Positions 32,610-42,092 of a DNA stretch of 64,000 nucleotides are shown here, in pieces. Positions within the stretch are counted from its first letter, which is position 1, and each line of letters begins with the position of its first letter. The position numbers and the translations under genes were made by a program. The stretch is from Streptomyces sp. Je 1-79 (GTDB lineage: Bacteria; Actinomycetota; Actinomycetes; Streptomycetales; Streptomycetaceae). Below the pieces are notes generated by a model that made no database searches, was not told the origin of the DNA, and saw only the letters and a list, made by a program, of their open reading frames with translations. Location of the stretch: positions 442,362-506,361 of the forward strand of contig NZ_JAMGSL010000003.1 of NCBI RefSeq assembly GCF_025195125.1. The letters are read 5' to 3'.

Positions 32610-35600
32610 GTGCGCTATTCCGTCCTCGGCCCTACCCAGGTCCACACCGTCCATGGCACCCCCGTCGCGCTCGGCGGGGCGCGGCTGCGCGCGCTGCTGA
32701 CCGTCCTGGCGCTGCGGGCCGGGCGGACCGTGCCGGTCGCCGTCCTCGTGGACGAGGTGTGGGACGGGGCCCCGCCGGCCGACGGCGGCGCGGCGCTCCA
32801 GGCCCTGGTGGGACGGTTGCGGCGGGCGCTCGGGCGGGAGGCCGTGGAGTCGTCCCCGGGCGGCTACCGGCTGGCGGCCGGCCCCGAGGACGTGGACGCG
32901 CACCGCTTCGAGCGGTTGGCGGGCGAGGGCGTACGGGCGCTCGGCGCGGGTGACCCGGCGCGGGCGGGGGAGCTGCTCGACGAGGCGCTCGGACTATGGC
33001 GCGGGCCCGCGCTCGCGGACCTGCCGGACCGCACGGCGGAGGCGGCCCGCTGGGAGACCCGCCGCCTGGACGCCCGCCGGGCCCGCTTCGGCGCGGCCCT
33101 CGCGGTCGGGGAGGGCGCGTCGGTCCTCCCCGAACTGGCCGCCCTCTGCGAGGCGCACCCGCTCGACGAACCCCTCCAGGCCCTGCGGATCCGGGCGTTG
33201 CGCGACACGGGGCGCGCGGCGGAGGCCCTCGCCGCGTACGAGACCTTCCGCCGCGACCTGGCGAACCGGCTGGGCACGGACCCGTCCCCGTCCCTCCGGA
33301 CGCTCCACGCGGAGCTGCTGTCACCGACGCGGGATGTACGGGACGTGGCCCCCGAACCCGTCGCACCGGCCCGGGGCGACCTCGGCGCGCGAGCGGCGAC
33401 AGCGGCCGAGGGGCGGGGCCACCGGGGGCCCGCTCCCGCCCCCGGCGGGCCGCGTGGCGCCGACTGGCCGCGGGGCGCCACCGGCGGCCCTGCGGCGCCG
33501 GGTGGGACCGGGACCACCGGCTGGGCTCAGGACCCTGCGGGGCCGGGTGGGCCAGGGGCCGCCGGCCCAGGCGCCGACGCCAGCCGGGCGGCGTCCGCGA
33601 GGCCGGGCGGCCCAGGGGCCCCCGGCTCGGCCCAGGGCTCTGCGAGGCTGGGCGACTCCGGGACCCCCGGCTCCTCCTCCGGAGCCACCGGCCCAAGCGC
33701 CGACGCCGGCCGCGCTGCCCGTCCGGCCCGTCCGGGCCAGGCGCCGAACCCGGCGCCTGGCCCGGGTGGCGGGCCCGGGGCGGAGGCCCTCGGGGGTCCG
33801 GGACGCCCCGGCGCCCCGCCCCGGCTCGGGAACCTGCGGGCGCGGCTCACCAGTTTCGTCGGGCGGGACCAGGACATCGCCCAGCTCCGGGAGGACCTGC
33901 ACGGCAGCCGGCTCGTCACCCTGCTCGGTCCCGGCGGCGCCGGGAAGACCCGGCTCTCGCAGGAGGGGGCCGAGCGCGCCGCCGGCGCCGGGGCCTGGCC
34001 CGACGGCGTCTGGCTCGCCGAACTCGCGCCCGTGACCGACCCCGAGGCCGTCACCGAGGCCGTGCTCGGCGCCGTCGGGGCGCGCGAGACCGTGCTGCGC
34101 GGCGCGGGCGCCGAGGAGCTGCGCGGCACCGACACCCCGCTCGGACGCCTCGTCGAGCACTGCGCCTCGCGCCGGCTGCTGATCATCCTGGACAACTGCG
34201 AACACGTCGTGGACGCGGCGGCCGGCCTCGCGGAGTCGCTCCTGGCCCGCTGCCCGGGCGTGACGGTCCTCGCCACCAGCCGCGAACCGCTCGGCGTCCC
34301 CGGGGAGTTCCTGCGGCCCGTGGAGCCGCTGCCGCCCAAGAGCGCGCTGCGGCTCCTCGGGGAGCGCGGGGCGGCGGCCCGGCCCGGCTTCGACCCCGGC
34401 GACGACCCCGAGGCATGCGCCGAGATCTGCCGCCGCCTCGACGGCCTCCCGCTCGCGATCGAGCTCGCGGCGGCGAGGCTGCGGCTGCTGACGCCACGCC
34501 AGATCGCCGACCGCCTCGACGACCGTTTCCGCCTCCTCACCTCCGGAGCCCGTACCGTTCTGCCCCGGCAGCAGACCCTCCGGGCCGTCGTCGACTGGTC
34601 CTGGGAACTGCTCGACGTGCCCGAACGGGCCGTCCTGCGCCGGCTGTCCGCCTTCACGGGCGGCTGCGACCTGGAGGCGGCGGAGTCGGTCTGCACGGAA
34701 CCCGTCGGTCCGGCGGCCCCGGGCCTTCCCGGCCGCCCCGCCACGCCCGCCGTCCCGAGCGCCGAGACCCTGGACGTGCTCGGTTCGCTCGTCGACAAGT
34801 CGCTGGTCGTCGCCGCGCCCACCGACGACGGGACCATGCGCTACCGGCTCCTGGAGACCGTCGCCGAGTACGCCGGCGAGCGGCTCGACGAAGCGGGGGA
34901 GCGGGCCGAGATCGAGCGGCGCCACCTCCTCCACTACCGCGAACTCGCCCGTGTCACCGACCCTCAGCTCCGCGGCGGCGGCCAGCTCCGCGCGATGGCA
35001 TGGTTCCGGACCGAGCACGAGAACCTCCGCACCGCCCTGCGCCGCGCCGTGGCCGTACGCGACGAGCACGAGGCGCTCGTCCTCGTCCACTGCCTGCTCT
35101 GGTACTGGCAGTTGCGCGACCTGCGGGCCGAAGCCCTGCACTGGGCCGAGGCCGTCGCCGCCCTCGGGCCCGATCCCTTCGCGCCGCCCGCGGCCCCCGT
35201 CGTACCGCTCCACGCCCCCTGCACCGCCGCGCCGCCGCCCCTCGACGAGGCGCAGCTCTGGGAGGCGCGGCGCGGGGTGCGGCTGATCGAGCTGCTCAAC
35301 ATGGACTACGAGACGGGCCGCTGGACCACACCCGAGGGCGGGGAGCGGCTGCGCCGCATCACCGAGGTCTACCGGCCGGGGCTCCCGCAGACCTGCCGGC
35401 TGCCCGGCTCCTTCGCCGTCTTCGCCATCCTGCTCGTCGGGGAGCCGGGCACGATGCGCGACGCCCTCGACGCCACCGTCGAGGCGTGTCGTGCCTTCGG
35501 GTACGAGTGGGAGCTCGCCAACGCCCTCCAGCTGCGCGCCAACCTGCTGGCCAACCGGGCCGACTGGGCCGGAAGCGCGGCGGCCGACGCCGAGGAGAGC

Positions 35601-36407
35601 CTGGCGATCTTCGTCCGCCTCGACGACGCCTGGGGCGCGGCGGAGGCCCTCTCCTCGCGCGGCGAAGCCCGCGAGAGGCAGCTCCGGTTCGAGGGCGCCG
35701 CCGAGGACTTCGCCGCCGCCATCGGCTACGCGGAGCGGATCGGCGCCCAGTCCCAGACGGCCCTGCTGCGCGCCCGCTACGCGGACATGCTCTCCGTGAC
35801 CGGTCGCGCCGAGGAGGCCGAGGCGATCCTCCGCGAGGTCCTGGCGGCCGGGGAGAACCGCGGGCACGAACCGATGCTGGCGGCCCGGCTGTTCCTGGCG
35901 ATGCTGCTCGGCCGCACCGGACGCACGGCGGAGGCCCGTGAACAGCTGACGGCGCTCCTCGACGACTTCAGCTCCGAGACCCTGTCGATCTTCGGCGGGT
36001 TCACCCTCGGGAGCCTGGGCTGGCTGGACAACCTCGACGGGCGGCACGGCTCGGCGCTCGCCCTCGCGCGGGAGGCCCTCGACCGGTCCCTCGGCACGCT
36101 GTCGATGATGGTCGCCCCGCAGATGCCGGCCGTCCACCTCGTCACCGCAGCCTGGGCCCTCGCCGGCCTCGGCGGCCCCGGCGCCGTCGTCGCGGGCCGG
36201 CTCCTCGGCGCCCAGCCGGGTCTGGTCCCGGAGGGCCATCTGCTCTCGCCGACCGAGCAGCAGAACCTGGCACGCGCCACGGAGACCGCCCGTTCCGTCC
36301 TCGGTGACGAGGCCTTCGCGGCCGCGTACGCCGAGGGCGGCGGCCTCTCCCTGGAGGAGGCCACCGCCCTGGTCGTACGCGCCGACGCGATCAACGGGCG
36401 CGCGTAG
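32610..36407 (+). CDS. AfsR/SARP-type regulator with BTAD, NB-ARC ATPase and TPR domains
   Basis: A 1265-residue pathway-type regulator. The N-terminus is an OmpR-like winged helix (MRYSVLGPTQVHTVHGTPVA, VDEVWDGAPPADGGAALQAL). A bacterial transcriptional activation domain follows (about 95-240, ending YETFRRDLANRLGTDPSP). Residues about 250-400 form a Gly/Pro/Ala/Ser-rich, collagen-like linker. The STAND/NB-ARC ATPase begins TSFVGRDQDIAQL with Walker A GPGGAGKTRL (about 440), Walker B LIILDNCEHVV and GLPLAIELAAARLRLL. The C-terminal 400 residues are TPR-like helices. Translation starts at a GTG. Beside it, on the opposite strand, lies a DrrAB-type exporter. A short tandem duplication follows the stop codon. 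Confidence 0.92.
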   Translation: MRYSVLGPTQVHTVHGTPVALGGARLRALLTVLALRAGRTVPVAVLVDEVWDGAPPADGGAALQALVGRLRRALGREAVESSPGGYRLAAGPEDVDAHRFERLAGEGVRALGAGDPARAGELLDEALGLWRGPALADLPDRTAEAARWETRRLDARRARFGAALAVGEGASVLPELAALCEAHPLDEPLQALRIRALRDTGRAAEALAAYETFRRDLANRLGTDPSPSLRTLHAELLSPTRDVRDVAPEPVAPARGDLGARAATAAEGRGHRGPAPAPGGPRGADWPRGATGGPAAPGGTGTTGWAQDPAGPGGPGAAGPGADASRAASARPGGPGAPGSAQGSARLGDSGTPGSSSGATGPSADAGRAARPARPGQAPNPAPGPGGGPGAEALGGPGRPGAPPRLGNLRARLTSFVGRDQDIAQLREDLHGSRLVTLLGPGGAGKTRLSQEGAERAAGAGAWPDGVWLAELAPVTDPEAVTEAVLGAVGARETVLRGAGAEELRGTDTPLGRLVEHCASRRLLIILDNCEHVVDAAAGLAESLLARCPGVTVLATSREPLGVPGEFLRPVEPLPPKSALRLLGERGAAARPGFDPGDDPEACAEICRRLDGLPLAIELAAARLRLLTPRQIADRLDDRFRLLTSGARTVLPRQQTLRAVVDWSWELLDVPERAVLRRLSAFTGGCDLEAAESVCTEPVGPAAPGLPGRPATPAVPSAETLDVLGSLVDKSLVVAAPTDDGTMRYRLLETVAEYAGERLDEAGERAEIERRHLLHYRELARVTDPQLRGGGQLRAMAWFRTEHENLRTALRRAVAVRDEHEALVLVHCLLWYWQLRDLRAEALHWAEAVAALGPDPFAPPAAPVVPLHAPCTAAPPPLDEAQLWEARRGVRLIELLNMDYETGRWTTPEGGERLRRITEVYRPGLPQTCRLPGSFAVFAILLVGEPGTMRDALDATVEACRAFGYEWELANALQLRANLLANRADWAGSAAADAEESLAIFVRLDDAWGAAEALSSRGEARERQLRFEGAAEDFAAAIGYAERIGAQSQTALLRARYADMLSVTGRAEEAEAILREVLAAGENRGHEPMLAARLFLAMLLGRTGRTAEAREQLTALLDDFSSETLSIFGGFTLGSLGWLDNLDGRHGSALALAREALDRSLGTLSMMVAPQMPAVHLVTAAWALAGLGGPGAVVAGRLLGAQPGLVPEGHLLSPTEQQNLARATETARSVLGDEAFAAAYAEGGGLSLEEATALVVRADAINGRA

Positions 36408-36413
36408 CTCCGG

Positions 36414-36446
36414 TCCGGAGCCCCGAACTCCTCCGGAGCCCCGAAC
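36414..36446. repeat. 18-base tandem duplication after the SARP gene
   Basis: TCCGGAGCCCCGAAC occurs at 36414-36428 and again at 36432-36446, starting six bases after the stop codon of the SARP gene. Confidence 0.8.
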
Positions 36447-36456
36447 CCCCTACGGC

Positions 36457-37320
36457 TCAGGTCTTCTTGCGGAACTTGGCGACCGCGAGAGGAGCCGTCA
36501 CAGCCGTGATCACCACGGCCCAGCCCAGCGTCATCCACACCGAGTCGCCCACGGGCGTGCCGTTGATCATGGCGCGGGCCGCGTCGGCGAGGTTCGACAG
36601 CGGGTTGTAGTCCGTGAAGGCCTCCAGCCAGCCGGGCATCGAGGACGTCGGTGCGAAGATCGAGGAGCCGAACTGGAGCGGCATCAGCACGAGCATCGCC
36701 ATCCCCTGGACGGCCTGGGCCGTCTTCATCGTGAGGCCGAGCAGGATGAAGATCCACATCAGCGAGGCGCCGAACACCATCGACAGGCCGATGGCGCCGA
36801 AGAGGTGCAGGACCGAGGTCTTGATCTCCAGGCCGAGCAGGAAGCCCGTGCCGAGCAGGATCGCGGTGGCGATCAGCATGCGGCCGATCTCGACGACGAT
36901 CTTCGCGATGAGGACGGAGGACCGCGCGATCGGCATCGTCCGGAACCGGTCCATCACCCCCTTCTTGAAGTCGTCGTTGACGCCCACTCCGACGGCCATG
37001 GAGATGTTCATGCCCATCATCGCCATCAGGCCGGGGGTCACGTAGTTCACGTACGCGTCGTTGTTGCCCTTGCCGGAGATCGCGCCGCCGAAGACGTACA
37101 CGAACAGCAGGATGAAGATGATCGGCATCAGGACCGCGTCGAACATCGACTCCGGGTCCTGCTTGATCTGCAGCGCGTTGCGCCGCACCAGCGCGCCGAT
37201 GTGGCGGAGGTTGGCCCGCAGCCCGATCCGGCCCTCGCCGGCGGGGTGCGGACGCACCGGCGACGGCCCGGGCGCGCCGACGGGGGTCTTGGTGAGCTCT
37301 GTGGTCGTCGTGGTGCTCAC
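36457..37320 (-). CDS. ABC-2 type transporter permease (DrrB-like)
   Basis: A 287-residue permease of the daunorubicin-resistance DrrB family, the membrane half of an exporter. About six membrane segments follow a Thr-rich N-terminus: FDAVLMPIIFILLFVYVFGG opens the series. The typical YVNYVTPGLMAMM, then GVMDRFRTMPIARSSVLIAK and FAPTSSMPGWLEAFTDYNPL, identify the family. It starts with a GTG at 37320 that overlaps the stop of the ATPase gene by four bases, so the two are coupled. A solo drug or lipid exporter is likely; the substrate is unknown. Confidence 0.93.
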   Translation of the reverse strand: MSTTTTTELTKTPVGAPGPSPVRPHPAGEGRIGLRANLRHIGALVRRNALQIKQDPESMFDAVLMPIIFILLFVYVFGGAISGKGNNDAYVNYVTPGLMAMMGMNISMAVGVGVNDDFKKGVMDRFRTMPIARSSVLIAKIVVEIGRMLIATAILLGTGFLLGLEIKTSVLHLFGAIGLSMVFGASLMWIFILLGLTMKTAQAVQGMAMLVLMPLQFGSSIFAPTSSMPGWLEAFTDYNPLSNLADAARAMINGTPVGDSVWMTLGWAVVITAVTAPLAVAKFRKKT

Positions 37321-38309
37321 GCGGCGACCTCCTCGGGGGTCGTGTCGGAAACGGTGGTCTTCTCGCCCGTGATGGCGAGGAAGACCTCGTCCAGGCTGGG
37401 CAGGTGCGTGCCGATGTGCGCGATGCCGAAGCCGCGCGTGCCCAGCAGGCCCACGACGGCGGTCAGCTGCTCGTCGCTGAGGATCGGGACGTACAGCGCG
37501 CCCTCGTCGGGGACGACGGACGAGCCGGCGATGCCGTCCAGGCCCGACTCGCGCAGCGCAGCCGCCATCGCGGGAAGGTCGGCCGGGTCCACCGGGCGGA
37601 TCGTGAGCGTGCGGCCGCCGACGCGGGCCTTGAGCTCGTCCACCTTGCCGTTGGCGATGACCTTGCCCCGGTCGATGACGGTCAGCTCGCTCGCGAGCTG
37701 CTCCGCCTCCTCCATGTACTGCGTGGTGAGCAGCACGGTCACCCCCTCGGCGACCATCTGCTTGACCTCGTCCCAGACCTCGTTGCGGGTGCGCGGGTCG
37801 AGGCCGGTCGTCGGCTCGTCCAGGTAGAGGACGGCCGGGCGGCCGATCATCGACGCGGCGAGGTCGAGCCGGCGGCGCATACCGCCGGAGTACTGCATCG
37901 CGGGCCGCTTGGCGGCCTCGGTGAGCGAGAACCGCTCCAGGAGCTCGTCGGCCCGGCGGCGGGCGTCCGCGCGGGAGAGGTCGAGCAGCCGCCCGATCAT
38001 GTAGAGGTTCTCCCAGCCGGAGAGCTTCTCGTCGACCGAGGCATACTGGCCGGTGAGGCCTATCGTGCGGCGGAGCTGGCGGGGCTGCTTCACCACGTCG
38101 TACCCGGCGACGGTGGCGGTCCCGGAGTCCGGGACGATCAGAGTGGAGAGGCAGCGGACGAGCGTGGTCTTGCCGGCGCCGTTCGGGCCGAGCACGCCGA
38201 GGACCGTGCCCTCCCGGACATCGAGGTCGACCCCGTCGAGGGCCTTCGTCTCGCCGTAGTGCTTCACGAGGCCTCGTACCTCGACGGCGTTGTGTGCGGA
38301 TCGCGTCAT
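37317..38309 (-). CDS. ABC transporter ATP-binding protein (DrrA-like)
   Basis: A 330-residue ATPase of the daunorubicin-resistance DrrA family. Walker A GPNGAGKTTL, Q-loop IGLTGQYASVDEKLSG, signature YSGGMRRRLDLAAS, Walker B VLYLDEPTTGLD and switch region VLLTTQYMEEAEQLA are all intact. The family-specific C-terminal domain follows (VIDRGKVIANGKVDELKARV onward). The ATG at 38309 begins MTRSAHNAVEVRGLVKHYG; upstream in-frame codons lie in non-coding-like sequence. It forms an operon with the permease by a GTGA overlap. The 189 bases upstream of it lead to panB on the same strand. Confidence 0.95.
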   Translation of the reverse strand: MTRSAHNAVEVRGLVKHYGETKALDGVDLDVREGTVLGVLGPNGAGKTTLVRCLSTLIVPDSGTATVAGYDVVKQPRQLRRTIGLTGQYASVDEKLSGWENLYMIGRLLDLSRADARRRADELLERFSLTEAAKRPAMQYSGGMRRRLDLAASMIGRPAVLYLDEPTTGLDPRTRNEVWDEVKQMVAEGVTVLLTTQYMEEAEQLASELTVIDRGKVIANGKVDELKARVGGRTLTIRPVDPADLPAMAAALRESGLDGIAGSSVVPDEGALYVPILSDEQLTAVVGLLGTRGFGIAHIGTHLPSLDEVFLAITGEKTTVSDTTPEEVAA

Positions 38310-38433
38310 GCCCCTATGAGAGCAGCCGCCACCGACAACGCACCGACAGAAGACCGACAGGAGCCCGACACCGCGACGACAGCCGCCGGAACGAGTGGTC
38401 TGCGGCCCACCGGGAACGGCCTGGCACACGGCA

Positions 38434-38472
38434 GGACGCGGGCCGCGCGCACCTCGCGCGCGACCCGCGTCC
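38434..38472 (-). terminator. Hairpin after panB
   Basis: Arms GGACGCGGG (38434-38442) and CCCGCGTCC (38464-38472) with inner CGCGCG pairing, 27 bases past the panB stop codon. The rest of 38310-38433 holds scattered ACCGACA repeats and nothing else that I can name. Confidence 0.65.
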
Positions 38473-38498
38473 GCAAGCCCGTGCCGCCTGGGCAGGGC

Positions 38499-39362
<864 letters not shown>

Positions 39363-39673
39363 GGTGAACGGCTCCTTCGTCATCTCGAGGCGCCCTGACG
39401 GCGTCCCCGGACCACATCCATGGTGGCACTTCCCGCCGTGGCGGGGGAAGTGCGGCGAAGTGGCGCTCTTCACACCGTCACGACAGGAGATTTTCAGCGC
39501 GTACGTACGAATGTGCGCGTTCTGTCACAGCACCCCCGCCAGGCGCCACCTGCGGGAACCCGCCGCGCGGCCCTGTCGTCCCTCGTGGCAGTACCGAGGG
39601 CCCGGCATCACCTAGTGTCGACGTCGGGTCGCGGGGCAAGGCAGCACGACGGCAAGGCAGTGAGGACTGAGTG
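39363..39673. other. Intergenic region between panB and the EEP-domain gene
   Basis: 311 bases with two back-to-back promoters. On the panB side there is a strong hairpin, GCACTTCCCGCC (39426-39437) with GGCGGGGGAAGTGC (39440-39453). On the other side, TAGTGT (39614-39619) is a plausible -10 for the plus-strand gene. It is followed by a direct repeat GGCAAGGCAG at 39635-39644 and 39651-39660 in the likely leader. No small open reading frame with good coding character was seen. Confidence 0.5.
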
Positions 39674-40696
39674 ATGGCGCGGGTGGACATGGCGGAGACG
39701 GAGAACGGCGGCGCCGGGGACGAGCGCTCCGGGTCCCGGTTCCGATCGGCGCTCGACCGCCTGCGCGGCGACCGCGGCATCTGGCGCCGCGGGATCCTGC
39801 TCGCCGTCTGCGCGGTGCTCCTCACGCTGCTGATGGTCTTCCACACCGAGATCCCCAACCGGATCGGCAACCTGGGCAGCCTCAACGAGACCTTCCTGCC
39901 CTGGCTGGGCGTCTTCGTGCCGGTCCTGCTGGCCCTGGCCCTGCTGCGGCGCTCCGCGACCGCGCTGATCGCCCTGCTCCTGCCGGCCGTGGTCTGGGCG
40001 AACCTCTTCGGCGGGCTGATCACCGACAAGTCCGAGCCGGGCGGCGACCTCACGGTCGCCACCCACAACGTGAACGCCGACAACGCCGACCCCGAGGGCA
40101 CGGCCCGGCAGATCGCCGAGTCCGGCGCGGACGTGGTCGCCCTGGAGGAGCTCAAGGGCGAGATGGTCCCGGTCTACGAGAAGGCCCTGGCCGGCACGTA
40201 CAGGCACCACTCCGTGCAGGGCACGGTCGGCCTGTGGAGCAAGTACCCGCTGCACGGCACCGCCGCGGTCGACATCGGGATGGGCTGGACCCGGGCGATG
40301 CGCTCCACGGTCTCCACGCCCGACGCCGAGGTCGCCGTGTACGTCGCCCACCTCCCGTCCGTGCGGGTCAAGATGAACGCGGGCTTCACCGCCAACCAGC
40401 GCGACAACAGCGCGAACCTGCTGGGCGAGGCCATCGCCGCCGAGTCCCACGAGCGGGTCGTCCTGCTCGGCGACCTCAACGGGACCATGAACGACCGCTC
40501 CCTCAACGCCGTCACCGCGCAGATGCGCTCCACGCAGGGCGCGTCGGGCGACGGCTTCGGCTTCAGCTGGCCGGCCTCGTTCCCGATGGCGCGGATCGAC
40601 CAGATCCTGGTGAAGGGCGTGGAGCCGATGTCCTCGTGGACGCTGCCGCGGACGGAGAGCGACCACCTGCCGATCGCGGCGCGCGTGAAGCTCTGA
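39674..40696 (+). CDS. Membrane-anchored endonuclease/exonuclease/phosphatase-family protein
   Basis: A 340-residue protein with an N-terminal cytosolic stretch, three membrane segments (about 40-60, 68-88 and 92-112) and an extracellular EEP domain (about 120-340). The domain shows the expected order of active-site motifs: VATHNVNADN, ALEELKG (catalytic Glu), YVAHLPSV, LLGDLNGTMND (Asp and Asn), RIDQILV and SDHLPI (final Asp-His). Members hydrolyse phosphodiesters in nucleic acids, phospholipids or phosphoinositides. The export topology and membrane anchor suggest action on extracellular substrates. The ATG at 39674 was preferred over the GTG one codon earlier because GAGG then stands eight bases upstream. 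Confidence 0.88.
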   Translation: MARVDMAETENGGAGDERSGSRFRSALDRLRGDRGIWRRGILLAVCAVLLTLLMVFHTEIPNRIGNLGSLNETFLPWLGVFVPVLLALALLRRSATALIALLLPAVVWANLFGGLITDKSEPGGDLTVATHNVNADNADPEGTARQIAESGADVVALEELKGEMVPVYEKALAGTYRHHSVQGTVGLWSKYPLHGTAAVDIGMGWTRAMRSTVSTPDAEVAVYVAHLPSVRVKMNAGFTANQRDNSANLLGEAIAAESHERVVLLGDLNGTMNDRSLNAVTAQMRSTQGASGDGFGFSWPASFPMARIDQILVKGVEPMSSWTLPRTESDHLPIAARVKL

Positions 40697-40809
40697 TCCG
40701 CGGACGGCGCGGAGCGGAGCCCGGCCCCGGAAACACGGCCGACTCCGATCCGCGTCCGGGTCGATACCTCCCCTTCACCTGGGGGAAGCCACCGGGAACA
40801 TTCCGCCTG

Positions 40810-40841
40810 AGAGTATTTGTTCAGTCGACGAACTATTCTCT
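40810..40841 (+). promoter_or_regulatory. AT-rich inverted repeat in the MFS exporter promoter
   Basis: An unusually AT-rich dyad: AGAG (40810-40813) ... GTTC (40819-40822) ... GAAC (40830-40833) ... CTCT (40838-40841), with TATTCT at 40834-40839 as a good -10 inside the right arm. It lies 16-47 bases before the start of the MFS gene and looks like a repressor site. Confidence 0.6.
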
Positions 40842-40856
40842 GGAAAGGCTTCTCCC

Positions 40857-42092
40857 ATGCCCCTGGCGCTGTTCGCGCTCGCCGTCTCCGCCTTCGGCAT
40901 CGGCACCACCGAGTTCGTGATGATGGGCCTGCTGCCCAATGTCGCCGACGACCTCGGCACCTCCGTCCCCACCGCGGGACACCTCGTCTCCGCGTACGCG
41001 ATCGGCGTCGTCATCGGCGCCCCGCTGCTCACCGCCCTCGGCTCCCGGGTGCCGCGCAAGAAGATGCTGCTCCTGCTGATGGCGCTCTTCGTCGTCGGCA
41101 ACCTGGCCTCCGCGCTCGCGCCCGGCTTCGGCTGGCTGGTCGCGGGCCGGGTCCTCGCGGGGCTCCCGCACGGCGCGTTCTTCGGCGTCGGCGCCGTCGT
41201 CGCCGCACGGCTCGTGGCCGAGGGCCGGCAGGCGCGGGCGGTCGCCACCATGTTCCTGGGACTCACGGTCGCCAACATCCTCGGCGTACCCGCCGCGACC
41301 CTGCTCGGCCAGCACCTCGGCTGGCGGGCGACCTTCCTCGTCGTCACCGTCATCGGCCTCCTGGCCATGGCGGCGCTCGCCCGGCTCGTGCCGTACGTCC
41401 CCGTCGACGAGCGGCAGAGCCTGGGCCGCGAGGTGCGCGCGCTCGGCCGGCCGCAGGTGCTGCTGGGCCTGGTGACCGCGGTCTTCGGCTTCGCGGGCGT
41501 CTTCGCCGTCTACTCCTACCTCGCCTCGATGACCACCGAGGTCATGGGCTTCGGCGAGTCCTCCGTCACCCTCGTCCTCGCCCTCTTCGGCATCGGCATG
41601 ACGGCCGGCGCGCTCGCCGCGGGCCCGCTCACCGACCGTGCGCTCCGGCCGACGCTCTACGGCTCCCTCGCCGCCCTCGCGCTCGTCCTGGTCGCCTTCC
41701 GCTTCACGATCCATGTGCCGTGGCTGGCGCTCGTGACCGTCGTCGTCCTCGGCGCCGTCGGCTTCATGACCACCACCCCGCTCCAGATGCTGGTCATGAA
41801 CAAGGCCAAGGACGCGCCGACCCTCGCCTCCGCCTCCAACCACTCCGCCTTCAACCTGGCCAACGCGGGCGGCGCCTGGGCGGGCGGCGCGGCCGTCGCG
41901 GCCGGCTGGGGCTGGACCTCCCCGACCCTCGTCGGCGCGGTCCTCGCCGTCGTCGGCCTGGCGATCGCCGCGGTGGCGGGCCTGCTGGACCGTCCGCGTA
42001 CGCACGAGGGCGCCTCCCGCGTCGTCGCGGGAAGCGCCCCGGCCGTCGAGCGGGCCGTCAGCGGCTCGTCGTCTCCCGCCAGCGGTTCGTGA
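40857..42092 (+). CDS. MFS exporter, AraJ/sugar-efflux type (DHA1)
   Basis: A 411-residue transporter with twelve hydrophobic segments. The N-terminal LALFALAVSAFGIGTTEFVM is the signature of the AraJ/YdhP group. Motif A follows segment 2 (TALGSRVPRKKMLLLLMALF), and GRVLAGLPHGAFFGVG is typical of segment 4. The C-terminus ends in a Ser/Ala-rich tail. GGAAAGG stands about ten bases before the ATG at 40857. The promoter holds an AT-rich dyad, so induction by a small molecule is likely, but no regulator gene adjoins it. The 3' end overlaps the convergent nadE gene by 35 bases. Confidence 0.9.
   Translation: MPLALFALAVSAFGIGTTEFVMMGLLPNVADDLGTSVPTAGHLVSAYAIGVVIGAPLLTALGSRVPRKKMLLLLMALFVVGNLASALAPGFGWLVAGRVLAGLPHGAFFGVGAVVAARLVAEGRQARAVATMFLGLTVANILGVPAATLLGQHLGWRATFLVVTVIGLLAMAALARLVPYVPVDERQSLGREVRALGRPQVLLGLVTAVFGFAGVFAVYSYLASMTTEVMGFGESSVTLVLALFGIGMTAGALAAGPLTDRALRPTLYGSLAALALVLVAFRFTIHVPWLALVTVVVLGAVGFMTTTPLQMLVMNKAKDAPTLASASNHSAFNLANAGGAWAGGAAVAAGWGWTSPTLVGAVLAVVGLAIAAVAGLLDRPRTHEGASRVVAGSAPAVERAVSGSSSPASGS

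Noticed and set aside
33321..36239. Long minus-strand open frame across the SARP gene
   Set aside because: The SARP frame shows BTAD, P-loop and TPR motifs throughout; the antisense frame shows none.
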